Shown in pieces: positions 1 through 5,048 of a stretch of 11,212 nucleotides of DNA. A program made the translations under genes and the position numbers. Source of the stretch: Vicinamibacteria bacterium (GTDB lineage Bacteria; Acidobacteriota; Vicinamibacteria; Vicinamibacterales; 2-12-FULL-66-21). Where the stretch lies: contig JAICSD010000105.1 of assembly GCA_025937075.1 (NCBI GenBank), positions 1 to 11,212 on the forward strand. The letters run 5' to 3'. The notes under the pieces were generated by a model. The model did not search any database. It was not told the origin of the DNA and saw nothing but the letters and a program-made list of their open reading frames with translations. The first letter of the stretch is position 1. Each line of letters opens with the position of its first letter.

Positions 1-376
1 CGCCGCAGTTGAGCCTGATGAGCGGCTGCTGGCTGCGTTTGCCGCCGGCGTGGGCCGCGCGCGCAAACAATTCCTTGCCGGTGCCGGTCTCGCCGAGCAG
101 GAGCACCGTCGCATCGGTGGCTGCGACCTGCTGGATCTGATCGACCACGCGCCGCATCGCGAGGCTCTGGCCGACGATGCTGCTGAGACCGAAGAGGCCC
201 GGGGCGTCGCGACGAACGCGCAGACTCTCGACGCGCCGTTCGTCGCTGAACCGCGTGACTTCGGCCGGCGCCGCGTGCGCCGGCTGCTGGAGCTCCGGAC
301 GTGCGCCGTCGAACGGCACGCGTTCTTCGCCGAGCCGTTCCGGAGCAGCGGACGATCGACAAACTGAGGTCTGCAT
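1..376 (-). CDS. Sigma-54-dependent (NtrC-type) AAA+ transcriptional activator, N-terminal part
   Basis: Partial gene: the start lies in the window and the rest runs off the left edge. About 125 residues are visible. Residues 1 to about 62 are hydrophilic and look disordered. They are followed by '[19 protein letters not shown]' and the Walker A segment '[19 protein letters not shown]', then 'RLNCG' at the edge. This order is characteristic of the sigma-54 interaction ATPase domain, which remodels sigma-54 RNA polymerase at -24/-12 promoters. The ATG is preceded by AGGGAG six bases upstream, and an in-frame stop at 410-412 excludes a longer N-terminus. The protein therefore has no receiver, PAS, GAF or other folded sensor ahead of the ATPase, unlike NtrC. 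A C-terminal Fis-type HTH is expected beyond the window but is not seen. Confidence 0.88.
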   Translation of the reverse strand, partial: MQTSVCRSSAAPERLGEERVPFDGARPELQQPAHAAPAEVTRFSDERRVESLRVRRDAPGLFGLSSIVGQSLAMRRVVDQIQQVAATDATVLLLGETGTGKELFARAAHAGGKRSQQPLIRLNCG

Positions 377-382
377 CTCGAG

Positions 383-389
383 TCTCCCT
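383..389 (-). promoter_or_regulatory. Ribosome binding site of the sigma-54 activator gene
   Basis: On the minus strand AGGGAGA lies six bases before the ATG at 376. With the in-frame stop just upstream (410-412), it fixes the short N-terminus of the activator. Confidence 0.6.
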
Positions 390-456
390 GCGGACAGATG
401 CTCATCGCATCATGTGCAGCTTAGGTATCGAATTGAGCGCAATCTATGCATTTCCG

Positions 457-474
457 GCAGCGCACGCGCGCTGC
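457..474 (-). terminator. GC hairpin after the barrel gene; possible weak or Rho-assisted terminator
   Basis: A perfect 7-bp inverted repeat (GCAGCGC / GCGCTGC) with a 4-base loop lies six bases after the stop codon of the 480-1082 gene. In the minus direction no T-run follows, so it is not a canonical intrinsic terminator. It may protect an mRNA 3' end or partly separate this operon from the activator gene downstream. It is short enough to be chance in DNA this GC-rich. Confidence 0.35.
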
Positions 475-479
475 ATGTT

Positions 480-1082
480 TCAAAACGAGAGCGCGAGGCC
501 CGCGGTGAAGTCCGTCTGCCAGAGGGCCGATACGTGCAATCCTGCGAAGCAGCGGCCCGTCGAGCAAATCAGCGTCGTCACGCTCGCGTCGGTGAACGTG
601 ACGATCAAGCGCCCGTCGAATCGCGCCGCCACGTGATCGGTCGCGCGCACTTTCACGCCGCCGCCGGCGGCGAGCGAGAACCGCACCTCCGCGTCTGCGC
701 CGATCGCCATCCGCGTCAGGCCGACCGTTCCGGTCAGGAACGGACGGACCGATCCGCCTTCCAGCTCCTGCAATCCCCCGGCGTGCCAGTACTCGGTGCT
801 CGCCCCGACCCGTGCGGGCTGTTCGCCAGGCAATGCCGCCAGCACGTGAGCGGCCTGGCGCGAGTAGAGGATCTCCAGCCACAGTCCGTCGTGCAGCGGC
901 ACGTCGTACGCCGCGCCGGCACTCGCCGCCGCGTCAACGTCCGGCGTCGATGCCGGAACGCCTTCGCCGGGACCGCCGACGCGGTACCCGATGAAGGGCG
1001 CAATCTCGACGCCCTGCGCGGATGCCGCGTGTGGCACCGCCAACACACCCACGCACACCCACACGCACCCGCGCACGCCCAC
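480..1082 (-). CDS. Small outer-membrane beta-barrel protein
   Basis: The product is 200 residues starting at a GTG. A hydrophobic signal peptide ends near 'PHAASA' (cleavage before QGVEIAP). The mature part is built of alternating hydrophobic/polar strands joined by Gly-rich turns ('EIAPFIGYRVGGPG', 'VRPFLTGTVGLTRMAIG', 'FSLAAGGGVKV') and ends in 'AGLALSF'. A terminal Phe is the usual BAM-recognition residue of outer-membrane barrels. The size suits an 8-stranded OmpA/OmpW/Ail-like fold, but no specific family is recognised. A pair of cysteines in 'LICSTGRCF' near the C-terminus could form a small disulfide loop. The start sits four bases after the stop of the 1087-1689 gene, so translational coupling is likely. 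The signal peptide is encoded in a GTG-rich low-complexity tract, so several GTG codons could serve and the exact start is uncertain. Confidence 0.8.
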   Translation of the reverse strand: MGVRGCVWVCVGVLAVPHAASAQGVEIAPFIGYRVGGPGEGVPASTPDVDAAASAGAAYDVPLHDGLWLEILYSRQAAHVLAALPGEQPARVGASTEYWHAGGLQELEGGSVRPFLTGTVGLTRMAIGADAEVRFSLAAGGGVKVRATDHVAARFDGRLIVTFTDASVTTLICSTGRCFAGLHVSALWQTDFTAGLALSF

Positions 1083-1086
1083 GCAC
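1039..1086. repeat. CA/CCCACG-rich low-complexity tract
   Basis: The plus strand here is built of irregular CACCCACG/CACACCC units and contains no T over most of its length. It encodes the signal peptide of the minus-strand barrel gene (Val/Gly/Cys-rich) and the junction with the gene before it. Such tracts are prone to slippage, which could change signal-peptide length. Confidence 0.5.
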
Positions 1087-1689
1087 CTACTTCGCTTTCG
1101 CGACCCCGGTGAGCCGGATCATCTCCTTGCCGTAGTCGTCCGTGACGACGGCGCCGGAGTCGTCCACCTTGACCTTGGCGGCGGGCGCGAGCTCGCCGTC
1201 GCCCGTGTCCTGGCCGTCGAGCACGAGCAGCGCGAGCGCCAGATCGAATCCCTCGCGGGAGCCCGCGTCCGGCGCCGCGCCGCCGACGAACATGATTGGC
1301 TCAGCGGTGACGATCGTGATCAATCGCCCGCCGCCGCTCGGCCGTTCGTACGCGAACTTGATCGGCGTCTTCCGCTGCGCGAGCTCGATGGACCCGATGT
1401 CGTCCATCGCGCTCAACGCCTTCTTCGTGCCTTCGCGATCGTTCGACTTGATGAGCCCCAGAATGCGGTCACGATCGGCGTCCGACACGAAGCGCTCGAT
1501 CGTGATCGTCACGGGCATCGAGGCGTTGCCGTTCGGCGACTTGGCCGATGCCGTCGCCGTGAAGGTCTGGGCCGATCGCGCCTCGAGATTGACCATCGCG
1601 GCCGCGATGCCGATCGCCGTGGCCGCCGCTCCCAGGACTCGTGCCGGAGAGCTCTTCCACATCCGGTGTTTCGCTTCTCGTTTGAACAT
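1087..1689 (-). CDS. Exported or membrane-anchored protein of unknown function
   Basis: The product is 200 residues from the ATG at 1689, chosen because GAGGT lies five bases upstream. Other in-frame starts are GTG 1761 (implausible, inside the preceding gene), ATG 1707 and ATG 1662. A basic N-terminus ('MFKREAKHRMWKSS') precedes a hydrophobic Ala-rich segment ending near 'NLEARSA', which reads as a signal peptide or anchor. The mature region begins 'QTFTATASAKSPNGNAS' and contains beta-strand-like stretches ('MPVTITIERF', 'PIKFAYERPSGGGRLITIV') around an acidic helical part ('SDADRDRILGLIKSNDREG'). I recognise no catalytic motif. It lies between a lipoprotein gene 53 bases upstream and a barrel gene 4 bases downstream, so a periplasmic role with those products is plausible but unproven. 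Confidence 0.75.
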   Translation of the reverse strand: MFKREAKHRMWKSSPARVLGAAATAIGIAAAMVNLEARSAQTFTATASAKSPNGNASMPVTITIERFVSDADRDRILGLIKSNDREGTKKALSAMDDIGSIELAQRKTPIKFAYERPSGGGRLITIVTAEPIMFVGGAAPDAGSREGFDLALALLVLDGQDTGDGELAPAAKVKVDDSGAVVTDDYGKEMIRLTGVAKAK

Positions 1690-1742
1690 GGCGGACCTCA
1701 CGAACATCTCTTGCGTGCCTTCCACGGATTCGCCCCTGCGGT

Positions 1743-2270
1743 CTAGTCGACTCGTTTCCACGTGGCAATGGCCGTCGTCGCGCCGCTCGCGGCCTTGACG
1801 GTCGTCTTCAGCACGTCGCCGGTGAGCTCGTAGTACCGGGTCAGCGACGCCGCGAGCTGCGGGTCGATGCGCTTCTCGTCGTTGGTCGGCGCGGTGATGC
1901 CCACGAAGCGCAGCGTGTGCGCGGCCGGATCGATCACGATGTGGCCGGACACGTTGAGAATGCTGGTGTCGACGTCGGGCCCGCCGGTAATCGTGCCCCG
2001 CATCGACAGGTTCCCGAACTCGTCGTATTGAAGGCGGCCCGTCGCTTGCGCGGCGACCGGCTCACCGGCCGGCGAAAACAATTGAAGCGACATCAGGTCC
2101 CACGTGCCCTGGAGACGGCGCCTCTCCGCTTCGAGCGAGCCCGGGCCCGTATCGACGTCGCCCGCGCGCATCGGCTTCGTCTTGACCGGCGCGCCCCCGG
2201 GCGTTTGCGCGCAGCCGGCCGCGAGCGTCAGCGCGAGCGCCGGAACGACCAGCCCTTTGATGCGTTGCAT
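1743..2270 (-). CDS. Lipocalin-like lipoprotein
   Basis: The product is 175 residues. The N-terminus 'MQRIKGLVVPALALTLAAGC' is a clear type II signal peptide with lipobox LAAG-C20, so the mature protein is lipid-anchored. The following residue is Ala, which does not suggest inner-membrane retention. After a flexible linker to about residue 50, the domain starts 'LQGTWDLMSLQLFSPAGEPV' and continues 'GRLQYDEFGNLSMRGTITG'. The G-x-W followed by a strand and a second G-x-L-x-YD strand resembles lipocalin-like beta-barrel proteins such as the Lipocalin_5 type. The middle includes 'GHIVIDPAAHTLRFVGI' and the end 'TTAIATWKRVD'. It is probably the first gene of the minus-strand envelope operon. No strong Shine-Dalgarno is visible before the ATG. 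The ligand, if any, is unknown. Confidence 0.78.
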   Translation of the reverse strand: MQRIKGLVVPALALTLAAGCAQTPGGAPVKTKPMRAGDVDTGPGSLEAERRRLQGTWDLMSLQLFSPAGEPVAAQATGRLQYDEFGNLSMRGTITGGPDVDTSILNVSGHIVIDPAAHTLRFVGITAPTNDEKRIDPQLAASLTRYYELTGDVLKTTVKAASGATTAIATWKRVD

Positions 2271-2513
2271 GAAGTGGAGAGATCACCACGGCGTCGACAG
2301 CTGTTCAACTGTGACAAGTGACGGGACCGACACGAAGATGTGACAGGTCGCTCCGCGAATCCGGCGACACTCCCCTGTCAGTACTTCAAGACCAGTCTGG
2401 TAGTGCGATCAGTTTCAGCGTCCGACGGCGGGATCCTACGATCGTGGCACACCAGAGAGATGCGCGCGCGTCGTTGGCGGGCCGCAGCTCCTATACAAAC
2501 GGGGAGGCGCACA
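2271..2513. promoter_or_regulatory. Divergent intergenic region with TGACA repeats
   Basis: These 243 bases separate the minus-strand envelope operon from the plus-strand barrel gene and should hold both promoters. TGTGACAAGT (2310-2319) recurs as TGTGACAGGT (2339-2348), 29 bases apart. The second copy's TGACAGG (2341-2347) is mirrored by CCTGTCA (2374-2380), a perfect 7-base inverted repeat. These could be operator half-sites. I found no convincing -35/-10 pair: TACGAT at 2437-2442 is a weak -10 candidate for the plus strand. Confidence 0.4.
2501..2507 (+). promoter_or_regulatory. Strong ribosome binding site of the 2514 gene
   Basis: GGGGAGG lies six bases before the ATG at 2514. It decides the start, because the reading frame stays open far upstream without any signal peptide there. 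Confidence 0.75.
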
Positions 2514-3224
2514 ATGGTTCGCAGGTTCGGGTTTCTCGTCGCCGCGGTGCTCCTGGCTGCGGCACCGGCCGTCGCACAGGAGGACAAGCCGATCATGGTG
2601 AACGTCGGCGGCGGCTTCACGGGCGTCTACGGCGCGGCGTCGGACCACATCGGCAACGGCGGGAACTTCACGCTGGGTGTGATCTTCAAAGTCAATCCGC
2701 TCGTCTCGGTCCAGGGCGAATACGGCTGGAACGGGATCAAGAAAAAGCAGATTTCGCTGCCGGTCTCGGCAACTCCGGCGCTCGACGACATCGTCGACCA
2801 GCCCTTCTTCGCCGACGGCAACATGCAGTACTTCGACGGCAACGCGCTGATCCACCCGCACGTCACGGGGAAGGCGCAGCCGTACGGCGTCATCGGCCTC
2901 GGCTACTACCACCGGCCCGTCAACATCACGACGCCGGCCGTCGGGTTCACGACGATTTGCGATCCGTATTGGTACGTGTGCTATCCGGCAGCGGTGCCCG
3001 TCGACCAGGTCGTCGGCGAGCGCAGCTCGAACGACTTCGGCATGAACTTCGGCGGCGGGGTCAACTACAGGTTCACCGACGCGTTCTCGATGTACTTCGA
3101 GGTTCGCTATCACTACATCTGGGGACCGACCATCGACACGGCATCGGTGCCGGTGACCGGCGCACCTTCGTCGCTCAAGGCCAACGGCCAGTTCCTGCCG
3201 ATTACCGTGGGCTTCAGGTTCTGA
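2514..3224 (+). CDS. Outer-membrane beta-barrel protein
   Basis: The product is 236 residues. A textbook Sec signal peptide ('MVRRFGFLVAAVLLAAAPAVA', cleaved before Q22) begins right after a strong ribosome binding site. The mature chain has amphipathic strands typical of an OmpA/OmpW-like barrel: 'IMVNVGGGFTGVYGAA', 'NFTLGVIFKVNPLVSVQGEYG', 'PYGVIGLGYYHRPV', 'FGMNFGGGVNYRF', 'FSMYFEVRYHYIWG'. It ends in 'LPITVGFRF', with the terminal Phe of barrel proteins. Two cysteines in 'TICDPYWYVCYPA' lie in a probable surface loop and could pair. An acidic loop near 'ALDDIVDQPFFADGN' is also likely exposed. It is transcribed alone, diverging from the lipoprotein operon. Whether it is a pore, an adhesin or a structural barrel cannot be told from sequence. 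Confidence 0.85.
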   Translation: MVRRFGFLVAAVLLAAAPAVAQEDKPIMVNVGGGFTGVYGAASDHIGNGGNFTLGVIFKVNPLVSVQGEYGWNGIKKKQISLPVSATPALDDIVDQPFFADGNMQYFDGNALIHPHVTGKAQPYGVIGLGYYHRPVNITTPAVGFTTICDPYWYVCYPAAVPVDQVVGERSSNDFGMNFGGGVNYRFTDAFSMYFEVRYHYIWGPTIDTASVPVTGAPSSLKANGQFLPITVGFRF

Positions 3225-3236
3225 CGCGTTGACGCG
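3225..3236. other. Small hairpin between convergent genes
   Basis: CGCGTTGACGCG lies directly after the stop of the plus-strand barrel gene and could form a 4-bp CGCG stem with a TTGA loop. It is too weak to be a terminator alone. It is noted because it occupies most of the 18-base gap between converging genes. Confidence 0.2.
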
Positions 3237-3242
3237 CCGCGG

Positions 3243-4055
3243 CTACTTCGCGTTCGGACTGGCCGGGCGCGACTTGAAGGTCAGGGAAAAGCCGGCGAGG
3301 TACAGCTCGCCGGCTATCGGAATGCGATTCATCCCGAGAATCCAGACGCGCGCGATATTGAGGTGCAGCGTGCTCGCGCGCTGCATGGCCGGCAGCCTCA
3401 AGTCGAAGAGCTTGTAAGAAAAGCCCCAATCCGCGGCGGGCGTCCACGTCTGGCCGCCCTCGAGAGACGGCAGGCGCATCAGAATCGCCCCGGGCGCGAT
3501 GAAGATCTGCGCGCGCGTGGTCAGGTTCAGAGTAGCGTGCACGCCGCAGACGCCGAACGCGCTGGAGCCGACCTGCGTCACGGGCCAGAGCGCATCGAGA
3601 TGGATGTGCTCCCACCAGATGGTCTTCCGCGGCGCCTCGCTCTTTGCGCGCGTCTGGGCCACCTGCTGCGTGGCGAGCAGGGTTGCGTAATCTGCGCGCG
3701 CCCATTCGCGCCATGCGCGGCAGCCCGCCGTCATCGCGTCTTCTCCGCCACCGAGACGCGAGCAGGCGGCCCCGAGCCAGGACGGCGGCACGGGCGGCTC
3801 CCGCCGCTGTCGCGCCGACAACACACCCGGTTCAGGGCGGCTGCGCCAGCGCGCGAACCACACCTTCCACGCTTCGTAGTCTGCCGTCCAGCGCTGGACG
3901 AGCGCGAGTTGCTGGGCGGGCGAGTCGCCGACGGGAAGCGGCGCGGAGTACGGCAGGGGACGCGAGGGGAGCGAATCATCTGTAGCGTGCGCGTGGATGG
4001 GCGCGTGCGCGCAGACACAGACGAGCGCCGCGACCACGCACACGCTGCGATCCAT
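3243..4055 (-). CDS. Exported protein of unknown function with beta-rich C-terminus
   Basis: The product is 270 residues from the ATG at 4055. An in-frame TTG at 4076 would add seven residues but has no ribosome binding site, and the signal peptide is complete without it. The signal peptide 'MDRSVCVVAALVCVCAHA' continues to 'PIHAHA' (cleavage before TDD). Residues about 50-75 are Trp-rich ('WTADYEAWKVWFARWRSRP'), followed by a Pro/Arg-rich linker and a helical stretch. The C-terminal half ('TIWWEHIHLDALWPVTQVGS', 'ATLNLTTRAQIFIAPGAIL', 'WGFSYKLFDLRLP', 'GELYLAGFSLTFKS') looks like antiparallel strands, perhaps a periplasmic beta domain or an outer-membrane-associated fold. I recognise no family. 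GAGG lies only one base before the ATG, too close to be ideal. The gene lies 100 bases downstream of the Crp/Fnr regulator gene on the same strand, with an FNR-type site between them. Confidence 0.72.
   Translation of the reverse strand: MDRSVCVVAALVCVCAHAPIHAHATDDSLPSRPLPYSAPLPVGDSPAQQLALVQRWTADYEAWKVWFARWRSRPEPGVLSARQRREPPVPPSWLGAACSRLGGGEDAMTAGCRAWREWARADYATLLATQQVAQTRAKSEAPRKTIWWEHIHLDALWPVTQVGSSAFGVCGVHATLNLTTRAQIFIAPGAILMRLPSLEGGQTWTPAADWGFSYKLFDLRLPAMQRASTLHLNIARVWILGMNRIPIAGELYLAGFSLTFKSRPASPNAK
3286..3315 (-). terminator. Terminator-like hairpin inside the 3' coding end of the exported-protein gene
   Basis: AGCCGGCGAG and CTCGCCGGCT form a perfect 10-bp stem around a 6-base loop (3290-3315). 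Read on the minus strand it runs straight into TTTTCC. That is the form of an intrinsic terminator, but it lies within codons for 'AGELYLAGF', over 40 bases before the stop codon. It may cause premature termination or 3'-end trimming, or may simply reflect the symmetric protein sequence in GC-rich code. Confidence 0.35.
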
Positions 4056-4105
4056 ACCTCGGGCAGACTGTATCAATTGACAGGGGTCGAGGGCCAGACA
4101 TCATC

Positions 4106-4111
4106 AATATT
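4106..4111 (-). promoter_or_regulatory. Candidate -10 element for the exported-protein gene
   Basis: On the minus strand AATATT (4 of 6 matches to TATAAT) lies 23 bases downstream of the FNR-type box. An FNR box centred near -41.5 leaves about 22 bases to the -10 hexamer, so the spacing suits a class II activated promoter. The start site would fall near 4100, about 45 bases before the ATG. Confidence 0.4.
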
Positions 4112-4134
4112 GGAGCCGAGAAGGCCCGCCCGGA

Positions 4135-4148
4135 ATGATCCGGATCAA
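4135..4148 (-). promoter_or_regulatory. FNR/FixK-type operator
   Basis: The plus strand reads ATGATCCGGATCAA. The established FNR/FixK consensus is TTGAT-N4-ATCAA, so 9 of 10 consensus positions match; the inner 12 bases form a perfect palindrome (TGATCCGGATCA). It lies between the stop codon of the Crp/Fnr-family regulator and the exported-protein gene, about 80 bases before that gene's ATG. The regulator's recognition helix carries the E-x-x-S-R residues known in FNR to contact this half-site. Confidence 0.6.
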
Positions 4149-4155
4149 CGCGGTC

Positions 4156-4878
4156 TTAGAGGTCGCACGAGAGGCGGGTCAGGCCGGCCGAATCGAGGAT
4201 GCGGGCAGAGTGGCGCCCGTCGAAGCTGACGAGATTGCGGCGTTCCAGTTCGGCGACGGCGCGGCTCACGCTCTCGGGAGTGAGCCCCAGGAACGCCGCG
4301 ATATCCGCCCGTGCCATCGGGAGCGGCACGACGCGAGGGTCGGGCTCGTCCAGCTGTTCTCCCATCATCGCCACGAACATCGCGAGGCGGCCGGCAGCGT
4401 CCTTACGATTGACGAGGATCGTCCGCCGCTGCGACTCCCGCAGCTCGTGCGTCACCTTCACGAGGAACTTGAACTGCAGGTCGCCGTCCTCCTTCAAGAG
4501 CGCGGTGAGCTCGCACAAGGGCAGCCGGTACAGCGTGACCCGCGTGATCGCCTGCGCGGTGTTGACGTATCGGCCATTCTCGGCCAGGCCGAACAGGTCG
4601 CGCGGGAACAGAAACGCCCCCACGATCCGCTTCCCGCTCGGCAGTTCCTTGTAGCTCTTCACGACGCCTTCGACGATGGCGAACACGGAGTGCGCGGGCG
4701 AGTCTTCCTTGTAAATGGTCATCCGCGGCGGCAGGCGAACGCGCACACCGATGTTCGTCAGCTGTTCCCGCTGACGCTCGCTGAGCCGGATACTCCCGTT
4801 GTCGGGCACGGGGGCCGTGAACGGGATCGCGCGCAGAGACGGAACGTGAGGACGCGCGGGAGGCGCCTGTGTCTTCAT
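4156..4878 (-). CDS. Crp/Fnr-family transcriptional regulator
   Basis: The product is 240 residues. Residues 1-30 are a Pro-rich tail. About 35-130 form the cyclic-nucleotide-binding-like beta roll ('IYKEDSPAHSVFAIVEGVVK', 'GAFLFPRDLFGLAE'). A long dimer helix covers about 130-160, and the winged helix follows with 'MARADIAAFLGLTPESVSRA' (188-207). E202, S205 and R206 reproduce the E-x-x-S-R pattern of FNR/FixK, which reads TTGAT half-sites. The cAMP-pocket signature of CRP is absent: the stretch after 'FGLAE' is 'NGRYVNTAQAITRV'. The N-terminal Fe-S cysteine cluster of FNR is also missing; the only cysteines are C122 and C238. A FixK-like or other effector-free type is therefore likelier. 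GAAGG seven bases before the ATG supports the start. It diverges from the hybrid kinase at 5049. Confidence 0.9.
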   Translation of the reverse strand: MKTQAPPARPHVPSLRAIPFTAPVPDNGSIRLSERQREQLTNIGVRVRLPPRMTIYKEDSPAHSVFAIVEGVVKSYKELPSGKRIVGAFLFPRDLFGLAENGRYVNTAQAITRVTLYRLPLCELTALLKEDGDLQFKFLVKVTHELRESQRRTILVNRKDAAGRLAMFVAMMGEQLDEPDPRVVPLPMARADIAAFLGLTPESVSRAVAELERRNLVSFDGRHSARILDSAGLTRLSCDL

Positions 4879-5048
4879 GATGCAACCTTCGAGAGGGTCG
4901 CGCGAGGCCGGGCCACGCGCCGCTCGACCGATTCTACGGCGGTGTGATCCCGCAGCACCCGCACCTGTTCAAGATCCTTGCGCGAACCTGCGGGTGTTGA
5001 CAGTGGCATCCCGCCCGGGCGCGACCAAGGATCGTCCGGGGATCCCGC

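Noticed and set aside
2492..2497. TATACA as a -10 element before the 2514 barrel gene
   Set aside because: It lies only three bases before the Shine-Dalgarno, so the transcript would start within or just after the ribosome binding site.
4073..4080. TCAATTGA palindrome near the start of the exported-protein gene
   Set aside because: It is only 8 bases, it lacks the N4 spacer of an FNR site, and its position would lie downstream of the inferred transcription start.
4996..5001. TTGACA, a perfect -35 hexamer upstream of the hybrid kinase gene
   Set aside because: No acceptable -10 follows at 16-18 bases; the sequence there is CGCGAC in a GC-rich run, so I do not call a promoter.
5033..5046. GGATC/GATCC hairpin over the ribosome binding site of the kinase gene
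   Set aside because: A 5-bp stem with a 7-base loop is too weak and too common in this base composition to be called a regulatory structure.
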